Below, piece by piece: positions 1 through 5,737 of a stretch of DNA of 8,764 bases (positions are counted from its first letter, which is position 1; each line of letters opens with the position of its first letter). A model generated the notes under the pieces. The model saw only the letters and a program-made list of their open reading frames with translations, made no database searches and was not told the origin of the DNA. Source of the DNA: Nitrospirota bacterium (GTDB lineage Bacteria; Nitrospirota; Nitrospiria; Nitrospirales; Nitrospiraceae); contig JACPZN010000176.1 in the NCBI GenBank assembly GCA_016195505.1, positions 1 to 8,764 on the forward strand. The letters are read 5' to 3'. The position numbers and the translations under genes are program-made.

Positions 1-56
1 CACCTAAACTCATGGCAACAAAACGTGCGCTGTTTTTGCAACCACAGGAGAGCAAG

Positions 57-794
57 ATGACACACCGATGGATAGTCCCGATAGCGGTGCTCGGACTCAT
101 GCCGATGATCCTGGCCATGAGACCAGTAGATGAAGCGCTGCTGACAGCGGCGTACAAAGGAGACCTCGGTGAGGTGAGCAGGCTCATCGAAAAAGAGGCA
201 GACGTCAACGCGGCGAACAAGGATGGGGTGACCCCGCTCTACCGTGCGACCGAAAAAGGACATGAGGACATCGTCGCGCTCCTGCTGGACAAAGGCGCGG
301 ATGTGAAGCAGGCGACGGCGGATGGCGCAACCCCCCTCCACATCGCAGCCGAGATGGGTCACCCAGCCGTTGTGGCGCTGCTCTTGGACAAAGGCGCTGA
401 CCTAACCCAGGCGAGAACGGACAGCGGCGAAGCTCCGCTTTTTATCGCAGCCCAGGAAGGGCATCGCGAAGTGGTGGCGCTGCTGTTGAACCGTGGCGCA
501 GACGTGAAACAGGTAAGGCTGGGCAACAATGCGACGCCGCTCTTCATCGCAGCGGCCAAGGGACATCGGGAAATTGTGGCACTGCTGTTGGACAAGGGAG
601 CAGATGTTAGGCCGGTGACGACAAACGGATGGACCGCCCTGCATGTGGCCGCACTACAAGGACATCAGGAGATCGTCGTGTTGCTGCTTATGCAAGGAGC
701 CGACAAAACGGCCAAGGATGCCAAGGGCCTCCGCCCAGTCGATCGGGCGCGCGAAAAGGGCCACACAGCGCTGATTTCTTTGCTGGAGCCATGA
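57..794 (+). CDS. Exported ankyrin-repeat protein
   Basis: A 245-residue protein made almost entirely of ankyrin repeats, which are helix-turn-helix modules that bind partner proteins. Residues 1-20 form a hydrophobic N-terminal segment after a short basic start (MTHRW), probably a signal peptide ending near the Ala at 20, so the repeats should act in the periplasm. About seven repeats of 33-34 residues run from residue 26 to 245, with recurring TPLHIAA-type helices, GH turns and VALLLDKGADV tails. The first and last repeats are divergent caps. The ATG at 57 is preferred over the in-frame ATG at 12: AGGAG lies at 46-50 with a 6-base gap, and the upstream start would put a hydrophilic stretch before the signal. 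No enzymatic domain is present. In other bacteria such proteins serve as periplasmic binding or inhibitor proteins, but no partner is evident here. The next gene converges on it after 32 bases. Confidence 0.88.
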   Translation: MTHRWIVPIAVLGLMPMILAMRPVDEALLTAAYKGDLGEVSRLIEKEADVNAANKDGVTPLYRATEKGHEDIVALLLDKGADVKQATADGATPLHIAAEMGHPAVVALLLDKGADLTQARTDSGEAPLFIAAQEGHREVVALLLNRGADVKQVRLGNNATPLFIAAAKGHREIVALLLDKGADVRPVTTNGWTALHVAALQGHQEIVVLLLMQGADKTAKDAKGLRPVDRAREKGHTALISLLEP

Positions 795-826
795 GGGCGC
801 CTTCCTCCTGACGCTTCACCAATCAG

Positions 827-1309
827 CTACTTTTCCGGATTTCTTGCGGCCGCGACCGCGGACGCAAATGCCAGCAGGCTCTTTCGTTCATCGTCTTCGA
901 GCGCCAGCAAGAGGTGCGTTTCTTCGCCGTGCATGAGGCGCAGACTCAGGAATGGTTCTTCCCGGCGTTTTTCTTTGTTGTCCCACACCGCATCGATCAC
1001 CTGAACTTTGTCCAGCTGACCGACCGACACCACATCGTAGCGGAAGTACGAATCGCCTATGACGATGTCGAACACGACGTTGCCTGCCGTCAGCAGCACC
1101 AGATTGAATCGTCCTTGATCTTCGTACCCCTCCGGCAAGAATTTGTTGACATGGCACAGCGCGACCTTGCGGTCGCCGAGGGCCGCGCGCAATTTCTCCT
1201 TGAGCGCTGGGTAATCGATCTGCAGTGCTTTCTCATCAGGCCCGGTGGCCGCAACGGCCGCCGCTTCCGCCTTCGAGAAAATTTCATCGGCTGACATCAA
1301 CCCTCGCAT
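827..1309 (-). CDS. Conserved hypothetical protein, 160 aa
   Basis: I do not recognise a named family. The protein is soluble, with no signal peptide or membrane helix. Residues 5-45 look alpha-helical (Ala/Glu/Lys-rich). Residues 47-140 alternate hydrophobic and polar residues in short runs (FNLVLLTAGNVVFDIVIG, FRYDVVSVGQLDKVQVI, HLLLALEDD), as expected of a beta-rich, PH-like barrel, and the C-terminal residues 140-156 form a closing helix. That fold is an inference from pattern only. The start at 1309 was chosen because a purine-rich AGAGGGGGG lies just upstream. A second Met four codons downstream (MSADEIF) has a GAGGG only 3 bases away and is less likely. The longer open frame back to 1441 lacks a ribosome site. 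It lies 173 bases downstream of the PhoD-like gene on the same strand, and nothing ties them functionally. Confidence 0.75.
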   Translation of the reverse strand: MRGLMSADEIFSKAEAAAVAATGPDEKALQIDYPALKEKLRAALGDRKVALCHVNKFLPEGYEDQGRFNLVLLTAGNVVFDIVIGDSYFRYDVVSVGQLDKVQVIDAVWDNKEKRREEPFLSLRLMHGEETHLLLALEDDERKSLLAFASAVAAARNPEK

Positions 1310-1482
1310 GGCGTATTCCCCCCCTCTTTGTCGATAAATCCCACGTGACAGGTGAGACTGTTTCCGCTGTTTTCCATCCCTTGACGGCCCGCACCTCATC
1401 GCTGTAAGCAGCCGGCAAGGAGGCCGTACCGTAACCGGCAACCAGCAAAGATTGCAAGGGGGATCTACTGAGGAATCGCTTG

Positions 1483-2223
1483 CTACCGAGCCGTATGCCG
1501 GTGGAAAAACCGCGTCTTGCCTGCATCGTCTACGACTGTGAGTTCGAACGAGGCCTTTGTGATCCGGACAAGACCGAAATTGTAGTAGCCCTCCTCGTTG
1601 ATCAGCCGCGTCGGATACAGCCCTTCGCTGGCCGGCGTGAGCCGGCCTGGGCGCGCAGAGAGTGGACCGGCCACAAACTCGTGGAAGTCGATAACGCCGT
1701 CTTGGTTCGGATCATAGGCATTGGCCTGCACCCAATGCACATCGCCCGCAATGAAGACGACGTTCTTTATCTTATGACCAAGAATGGCATCGACAATCAC
1801 TTGTCTCTCTCGCTCAAAGCCGGTGCCCCCCGGCCCTCCCGCCCAGCCGTCGTATCCAGGGACGCTGGGTCCGCCACCCTTCGGAATCGACAGAGGAACG
1901 GGTGTCGCGATGACCTTCCACGTCGCGGTCGAAGCGCTGAGTCCGTCGAGCAGCCAGCTCAATTGCGCTGAACCCAGCATAGTCTTGGAAGGTCCATCCT
2001 GATCGGCGTTGCGACTCCGGTATTGCCTGGTGTCCAGAATGAACAACTCCAGGTCGGCGCCATAGCGAACGGTTCGATACAGGCGGTTCGGATCATCCGC
2101 TGGAGAAGCGATCGGCCAATATTCGCGTAACGCCTGGCGGCCCGCCGGCATCTGCGCATCAAACGGCCCAGCAAAATTGTTTCGGACCTCGTGGTCGTCC
2201 CACACCACATACACCGGCACCAT
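1483..2223 (-). pseudogene. phoD-like: PhoD-like alkaline phosphatase/phosphodiesterase, C-terminal part
   Basis: The C-terminal half of a PhoD-family metallophosphatase (phosphate-monoester or diester hydrolase, periplasmic). The reading frame opens with VPVYVVWDDHEVRNNF, the family's central metal-site motif. It continues with an LDTRQYR segment (residues 63-69 from the Met at 2223) and the GDVHW motif at 160-164, the third metal-ligand cluster. FHEFVAGPLSA and a beta-rich tail ending HRHTAR follow. The same frame reads back through DAESLRRFLE before the Met at 2223, which looks like family sequence, so that Met is internal and not a true start. The N-terminal half lies in another frame (see 1959-2717), and the intervening core with the GD and GDMIY-type metal motifs is absent. 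A perfect EF-hand-like loop sits at 1678-1713. The fragment has no signal peptide and no obvious ribosome site. It is probably a decayed gene, or an assembly or sequencing fault. Confidence 0.8.
1678..1713 (-). other. EF-hand-like calcium loop in the PhoD-like gene
   Basis: These twelve codons encode DPNQDGVIDFHE, which fits the canonical EF-hand loop at every key position: Asp 1, Asn 3, Asp 5, Gly 6, Ile 8, Asp 9 and Glu 12. It starts seven residues after the GDVHW metal motif. Clear flanking E and F helices are not seen, so this is a lone calcium-loop motif, of the kind known in dockerin-like and other extracellular proteins. Confidence 0.6.
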
Positions 2224-2717
2224 CTCCAGAAATCGGCGAAGGGATTCGGCGTCGCATCCGGCAGCGTGGTGAATTCACCCTTTCCTGCGAGCTTGGCCTC
2301 GATGTAATTCTTGCCCTCCCCTTCTTGCCCAACCAAGGCGTGATAGCGATAGCGGGTCGCAGGCACCAGCCCCTCAAGGGGTATCGACAGCGTATAATCC
2401 GTCTCCGCAGTAGTCGCCAGCCGGGCCGTTCTAGATACTGGGGCAACCACCGTCGCCATCTTCGAAGCCATCTCCCACACCGAGGGCGGCGCCCATTCAA
2501 TCTGCACCATAGCTGGCCCACCGGTGCGCACCCAGAGCAAGGCGCCATGCGATGTCACATCGCCGACCGCGATGCCTTGCGGCAAAAGATCCCCTGGCAG
2601 GGCAGCTGATTCCCGAAATGGACTATCCGGCGGGAGTCCTTCTCGCGAAGATGAGGCACAACTAAGTGTGATAGAGGCCAGCATGCAGGTACAGGCCAGC
2701 AGAAAGGAGAAACGCAT
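1959..2717 (-). pseudogene. phoD-like: PhoD-like phosphatase, N-terminal part with out-of-frame tail
   Basis: The N-terminal part of the same PhoD-like gene. Residues 1-20 are a hydrophobic export signal (MRFSFLLACTCMLASITLSC). The Cys at 20 suggests a lipoprotein, but the preceding TLS is a poor lipobox. Residues 45-155 match the fibronectin-like PhoD_N domain: QGIAVGDVTSHGALLWVRT, then LEGLVPATRYRYHALVG and GEFTTLP. The recognisable sequence stops near residue 160 (position about 2240). What follows to 1959 is rich in Trp, Cys and Arg, is unlike any phosphatase, and is the PhoD C-terminal DNA read in the wrong frame. About 100 codons of the catalytic core that normally follow are missing. 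The start at 2717 was chosen for the signal peptide; upstream Mets at 2729 and 2846 would add a hydrophilic leader. The Shine-Dalgarno is weak (GGGG about 13 bases upstream). It is divergent from the small Cys/His gene. Confidence 0.75.
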
Positions 2718-2764
2718 GGGGCAGTCCATACCCCATAGGTGGTGGTGCGTCAAGAGGCGAGCCC

Positions 2765-2794
2765 TTGAAAATCCTTCGAGCCGACAGTCATACT
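2765..2794 (+). promoter_or_regulatory. Possible sigma70-type promoter for the small Cys/His gene
   Basis: TTGAAA at 2765-2770 and CATACT at 2789-2794 are 18 bases apart, 25 bases before the ATG at 2819. Four of six bases match the -10 consensus. The call is weak and by eye only. Confidence 0.3.
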
Positions 2795-2818
2795 GAGGTG
2801 CACCATACGAGGATTGAG

Positions 2819-3055
2819 ATGCATGACATTCGCTGCTGCGTTCCAAATTGCCAAGCGAGACCCTACGCCCCAGCCGGAACCCAGTCTGTCTGTAAGGATC
2901 ATTTCATCAATTTCCTGACCTGGCGCCGCCGCCGAGGCCCGCAGATGTTCCTGAAGTACGCCGCCATGACGATGCCGGAGCGAGACACCATCGCCGCCGA
3001 ATGGGTGAAGACCATCCGCGTCGACGAGGTGCCCGCCAACTCGCCAAAGACCTGA
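2819..3055 (+). CDS. Small Cys/His protein, possible zinc-binding
   Basis: A 78-residue basic protein that I cannot assign to a named family. Its N-terminal third holds Cys 6, 7, 11 and 25 and His 28, arranged C-x3-C-x13-C-x2-H (CVPNC ... VCKDH), a plausible zinc-ribbon-like knuckle. A strongly basic helix follows (FLTWRRRRG, residues 31-39) and then an amphipathic helical region up to about residue 66. There is no signal peptide. This composition would suit nucleic-acid binding, but that is inference. The start at 2819 has a GAGGA about 5 bases upstream. The in-frame ATG at 2765 falls inside a probable promoter and would add 18 residues without a ribosome site. The gene is divergent from the PhoD-like gene, with 101 bases between the starts, and converges on the period-5 repeat gene after 46 bases. 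Confidence 0.7.
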   Translation: MHDIRCCVPNCQARPYAPAGTQSVCKDHFINFLTWRRRRGPQMFLKYAAMTMPERDTIAAEWVKTIRVDEVPANSPKT

Positions 3056-3101
3056 CCAGAAGAACTTCAATCCCAGAAACGGAATCTGGTATCAGTGAGA
3101 A

Positions 3102-3626
3102 CTAGGAGAGGTTGGGTGGTGTATGTTGATGCTTCGTCTTGTTGAGAAGCGCCACTACCACAGGAAGGAACGCTAGAATCGGGAACAAAAAGGAATAGTC
3201 CATGATGGTATCCGCGGTTGAAAAAAAGCCATTGCCACTTAAATAGTCTCGTGCGGCTTGATCGTTGGCATGTTGGGCAATCGCTAATCCACCAAAGGCG
3301 TACTCTCTGGCAATCGCCAGACCACCAAACGCAGCCTCCCAGCCGATCGCAGCTCCGCCTGCAGCCAGCAGCCCGATTGCCAACCCGCCCAACGCCATAG
3401 CACCGAAGGCCGCTCCGGCCAGCGCAATGACTCCACAACTGACGCCTCCGATTGCGATTCCTCCGAACGCCGCGCCGCCGACTGACAGAAGTACCCCAAA
3501 CGATACATCCCCGATCGCAATCCACCCTTTCGCAATCCCCCTGACATACCGCCCGTCCTCAATCCGGCTCATTGCAACATGGACCAGCGGCAAACCCAGG
3601 AAAGTCAGTTTGCTCAGATACTGCAT
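3102..3626 (-). CDS. Gly/Ala-rich period-5 repeat protein with C-terminal membrane helix
   Basis: A 174-residue protein. Residues 1-30 carry a hydrophobic opening (LTFLGLPLVHVAMS) that I associate, from memory, with a family of such repeat proteins. Residues 34-117 repeat in steps of five with the pattern G-x-hydrophobic-A/S-hydrophobic (GWIAI, GDVSF, GGAAF, GGIAI, GGVSC, GAMAL, GGLAI), about 16 turns. FGGLAIA occurs twice near the end (100-106 and 111-117). A regular period of five with alternating small and hydrophobic residues suggests a pentapeptide-like beta-helix or a tightly packed membrane structure. Residues 145-161 (SFLFPILAFLPVVVALL) are a membrane helix followed by a basic, His-containing tail. 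The start at 3626 has GGAGGTG 5 bases upstream. The function is unknown. A probable extended -10 promoter lies at 3664-3672. Confidence 0.8.
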   Translation of the reverse strand: MQYLSKLTFLGLPLVHVAMSRIEDGRYVRGIAKGWIAIGDVSFGVLLSVGGAAFGGIAIGGVSCGVIALAGAAFGAMALGGLAIGLLAAGGAAIGWEAAFGGLAIAREYAFGGLAIAQHANDQAARDYLSGNGFFSTADTIMDYSFLFPILAFLPVVVALLNKTKHQHTPPNLS

Positions 3627-3663
3627 GGGCCACCTCCCCTGCCAAATCAGCCAGACAACACAA

Positions 3664-3672
3664 AGTATACCA
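3664..3672 (-). promoter_or_regulatory. Extended -10 promoter of the period-5 repeat gene
   Basis: Read on the minus strand this is TGGTATACT: a TATACT hexamer (five of six consensus bases) with the TGn extension that compensates for a poor -35 box. It lies 37 bases upstream of the ATG at 3626. An ATCGCTC/GAGCGAT inverted repeat (3683-3689 and 3707-3713) sits just upstream and could be an operator. Confidence 0.45.
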
Positions 3673-3682
3673 CTCGATGAAG

Positions 3683-3713
3683 ATCGCTCTATCGAATGGA
3701 GGGCATGAGCGAT
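3683..3713. repeat. Inverted repeat near the -35 region of the repeat-protein promoter
   Basis: ATCGCTC at 3683-3689 is repeated in perfect inverse complement as GAGCGAT at 3707-3713, with 17 bases between. It lies just upstream of the extended -10 element at 3664-3672, where a dimeric regulator could bind. The arms are short, so chance occurrence is possible. Confidence 0.3.
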
Positions 3714-3775
3714 ATCGACGATTCCAATGTTACGGCCTTTTTCGTTCACACATTTTCTTCACATAGTCGTTAGCC

Positions 3776-4225
3776 TTAGAGCGATAGCCCGTATTGGCAG
3801 AACTCTTCGTCTCGTTGCCACCCCAACGCTTCGTACAGCCTCTGAGCCGACACGTTTGTAATCGCCGTCGACAGCTCCAGACGAACTGCCCCGGCAGCAC
3901 GAGCAGTCTCGGCAGCAGCTTTCAGCAGCAGAGTGCCGACGCCACGGCGCCGGACGACAGACGTGACAAACAGGTCGTCGAGCAGATAGATCGGCGCGGC
4001 GAGAACTGAAGAGAAACTTGGAAACAGCTGCGCAAATCCGATCGCGGTTTCATCAGAGTCTTCGGCAATGAGCACAACCGACTCGCCGCCAGAGAGGCGA
4101 TCAGTCAAGAACCGGCGGGCAACAATCAGGTCCGACTTCTGACCGTAGAACTGGCGATATCCGTCGAACAGCGGAACCAGCTGCTCGAGATCATGCAACG
4201 TTGCTCGACGTACCGTGTCGTTCAT
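3776..4225 (-). CDS. GNAT-family N-acetyltransferase
   Basis: A cytoplasmic 149-residue GCN5-related acetyltransferase that would transfer the acetyl group of acetyl-CoA to an amine. Residues 5-20 (RRATLHDLEQLVPLF) are the usual opening beta-strand and helix. Residues 82-97 (LDDLFVTSVVRRRGVG) contain motif A, with the R-x-x-G-x-G pyrophosphate loop at 92-97. Residues 113-142 give motif B, ending in RLYEALGWQRDEEF. The length is typical for a single-domain GNAT. The substrate cannot be read from the sequence; candidates include small amines, amino acids and protein N-termini. The ATG at 4225 has no clear Shine-Dalgarno. The gene follows the TIR-like gene on the same strand after 56 bases, so the two may share a transcript. 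The period-5 repeat gene is 149 bases further on and has its own promoter. Confidence 0.88.
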   Translation of the reverse strand: MNDTVRRATLHDLEQLVPLFDGYRQFYGQKSDLIVARRFLTDRLSGGESVVLIAEDSDETAIGFAQLFPSFSSVLAAPIYLLDDLFVTSVVRRRGVGTLLLKAAAETARAAGAVRLELSTAITNVSAQRLYEALGWQRDEEFCQYGLSL

Positions 4226-4281
4226 GAACGAGCTGGAGGGCTAGCAATTGCAGTAAGTAGCGGTACGCTGCAGGCCACTGG

Positions 4282-5427
4282 TCAGCGGAACTGGCTAAAA
4301 GTTTTTAGTAGCTTCATTGTGGACTCATACTCAAGGCGGTCACCTTCGAAGTCACAACGGTAAAGACCCTGAAGATTCGAAGGCAATGTGACACCGCGTT
4401 CGACTAACAAAATTACCTTCTTTCCATATAGCGCCATGGCTGCGCCGATCTCAATAAGGACATTGTCGTTAAGCTTAGTATGCTCGTTCCCCTCTTTGTC
4501 GAGATATTTCCCCTCCCCTCCAACATGAATAACTCCCGCCCCACAAGAACGCATGTCCTCGAAAACTTTCTCGGGTACCGGAATGGCCGTCGACTCGCGC
4601 TCCACAGATACCACAGGCTCAAAACTCCCAAACGTAAGGAGTTCCTTGATTTGAGCGACTATGGCTTTTTGTTTGCCATGCGATATGAAGACACGGCTCA
4701 GCTTCGCATCAAACCCTGGGGCATTCGGCGAAGTGCCTGTTTGTGAGCTGCTCAGGGCAGTTGCGTCCGGTTGCCGAGAAGCATCAGGCGTCGCTGCTGC
4801 CGTATCAGGGACCGAAGCATCGTGCTCAGGAAGTTCGGGTGTCGCAGTTGGTGCGGGCACACCTGGCGAATCGAGGTTTACGAACGGACCGGTCGGCGTT
4901 TCGCGGATTATTCCAGCGTAGCGTCCGTTCGCTTTGATGATTTCCAGCGCCTGTTGAACCCTGTCGGCGGGAAGACTCAGAGACTTTAGAACGTTGCCCG
5001 CGATCATGTCATTCGGAAGCTTTGCACGGCGGTAGCGTTCGAAGAATTCTTTAGAAATCCTGGGCTTGAGAATCGCTTCTCGGCGCGCGCCGAGATCTTC
5101 GCCTTCTTCCTCTGGCGCTACCAACCTTCGCCCTAGTTGTGTCAGTTTTATTGTGTTCGCGTTTACACCACCCTCGGTCAGTCCATAAGCAATCGAGGCG
5201 CCAGCCAATGCGGGCCAGGCACTGCTGGTTGGACTAATGCCGAGGGCAAGAGCAATATCCGGAGGCGAGCCTCCGGTACTGGCAAAATTATCGACAATGG
5301 CCGATGCAATTTTCTGCGCCTGCTGAAGTGTCGTCTGAGGAAAGTCGGCCTGCTTGAAGTACGTTCGCTTTTCTACCGACTCTATCCTGGCTCGTTTCCT
5401 GGCAGGCTTAGATTTGCCTTGAGCCAT
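4282..5427 (-). CDS. TIR-like (CAP12/Pycsar-effector type) protein with N-terminal winged-helix region
   Basis: A 381-residue three-part protein. Residues 1-22 are basic (KPARKRAR). Residues 32-105 and about 115-175 each look like winged-helix units, the first with helices SPPDIALALG and WPALAGASIAYG and a wing at IKLTQLGRRL. Residues 187-240 are a Pro/Ala/Thr/Ser-rich linker. Residues 243-381 are a TIR-like nucleotide-binding domain: opening strand RVFISHGK (245-252), PEKVFEDM (285-292), NVLIEIGAAMALYGKKVILL (322-341) and LPSNLQGLY (348-356). Glu 326 sits where the family has its conserved Glu, the presumed NAD-hydrolysis residue. Related TIR domains are effectors in CBASS and Pycsar anti-phage systems. 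No cyclase gene is present in this window, so it may act alone, sensing through its N-terminal region; that is inference. The start has AAGGAG 8 bases upstream. Rows at 4381-4560 have 47-53% GC against 58-67% in rows of the transporter gene. Confidence 0.8.
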   Translation of the reverse strand: MAQGKSKPARKRARIESVEKRTYFKQADFPQTTLQQAQKIASAIVDNFASTGGSPPDIALALGISPTSSAWPALAGASIAYGLTEGGVNANTIKLTQLGRRLVAPEEEGEDLGARREAILKPRISKEFFERYRRAKLPNDMIAGNVLKSLSLPADRVQQALEIIKANGRYAGIIRETPTGPFVNLDSPGVPAPTATPELPEHDASVPDTAAATPDASRQPDATALSSSQTGTSPNAPGFDAKLSRVFISHGKQKAIVAQIKELLTFGSFEPVVSVERESTAIPVPEKVFEDMRSCGAGVIHVGGEGKYLDKEGNEHTKLNDNVLIEIGAAMALYGKKVILLVERGVTLPSNLQGLYRCDFEGDRLEYESTMKLLKTFSQFR

Positions 5428-5585
5428 GGCTCCTTCTCCTTTTATCGATGCGTCAAGCGCGATGGGTTCGCGTTGTCTGGCCGCCGCACATCGGGGATAG
5501 GACAGTGCACGTACGCTCGTGACGCCGAGTTATTGCACACATTGACCGGTATAGTACGTCCATCCAGACTGCAAACTGGCGCGTG

Positions 5586-5614
5586 ATTCTTACGTGTGTC
5601 CAATCCCTTGTCAA
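5586..5614 (-). promoter_or_regulatory. Probable sigma70-type promoter of the TIR-like gene
   Basis: On the minus strand, TTGACA (5609-5614, a perfect -35) is followed after 17 bases by AAGAAT (5586-5591, four of six -10 bases). It lies about 160 bases upstream of the ATG at 5427, leaving a long leader. An alternative -10 (TACTAT) lies about 35 bases further down but lacks a -35. TGACAAGGG, which overlaps the -35, is repeated 23 bases upstream. Confidence 0.45.
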
Positions 5615-5636
5615 CACGCACCTCAGCCCCTTGTCA
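5605..5636 (-). repeat. Direct 9-mer repeat overlapping the TIR-gene -35 box
   Basis: TGACAAGGG (minus strand) occurs at 5605-5613 and again at 5628-5636, 23 bases apart, about two helical turns. One copy overlaps the -35 hexamer. Such spacing suits a regulator binding on one face of the DNA, but two copies alone do not prove it. Confidence 0.4.
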
Positions 5637-5737
5637 GCGTCTAATACACGCAGGCTACCTTCACTTCCCTCTCGTGGCCTGGTGATCTTCTCCTGTGCGC
5701 TTTGAGCAAACACCGCCTTCCCCCCCTTCCATAGCTG

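Noticed and set aside
914..1294. 126-codon plus-strand frame opposite the hypothetical protein
   Set aside because: No ribosome site and an implausible composition. The minus-strand protein has a start site and regular secondary-structure patterning.
1284..1526. 80-codon minus-strand frame in the gap after the PhoD-like gene
   Set aside because: It overlaps the PhoD-like 3' end and the hypothetical gene's start, has no Shine-Dalgarno and resembles no family.
2717..2846. Longer start for the PhoD-like N-terminal fragment
   Set aside because: The extra 43 residues are hydrophilic and would precede the signal peptide. The Met at 2717 begins a normal export signal.
3064..3092. Hairpin CCAGA...TCTGG between convergent genes
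   Set aside because: A 5-base stem without a following T-run; could easily arise by chance.
3265..3708. 147-codon plus-strand frame, Pro/Ala-rich and repetitive
   Set aside because: It is the antisense image of the Gly/Ala pentad repeat gene. It lacks a ribosome site, while the minus-strand gene has a strong one plus a promoter and a membrane helix.
4226..4281. Terminator between the TIR-like and GNAT genes
   Set aside because: Only a 4-base AGCG/CGCT hairpin without a U-tract. Too weak to call.
5137..5586. 149-codon plus-strand frame overlapping the start of the TIR-like gene
   Set aside because: It is mostly antisense to well-formed TIR-gene N-terminal sequence, and its translation is Arg/Cys-rich and disordered.
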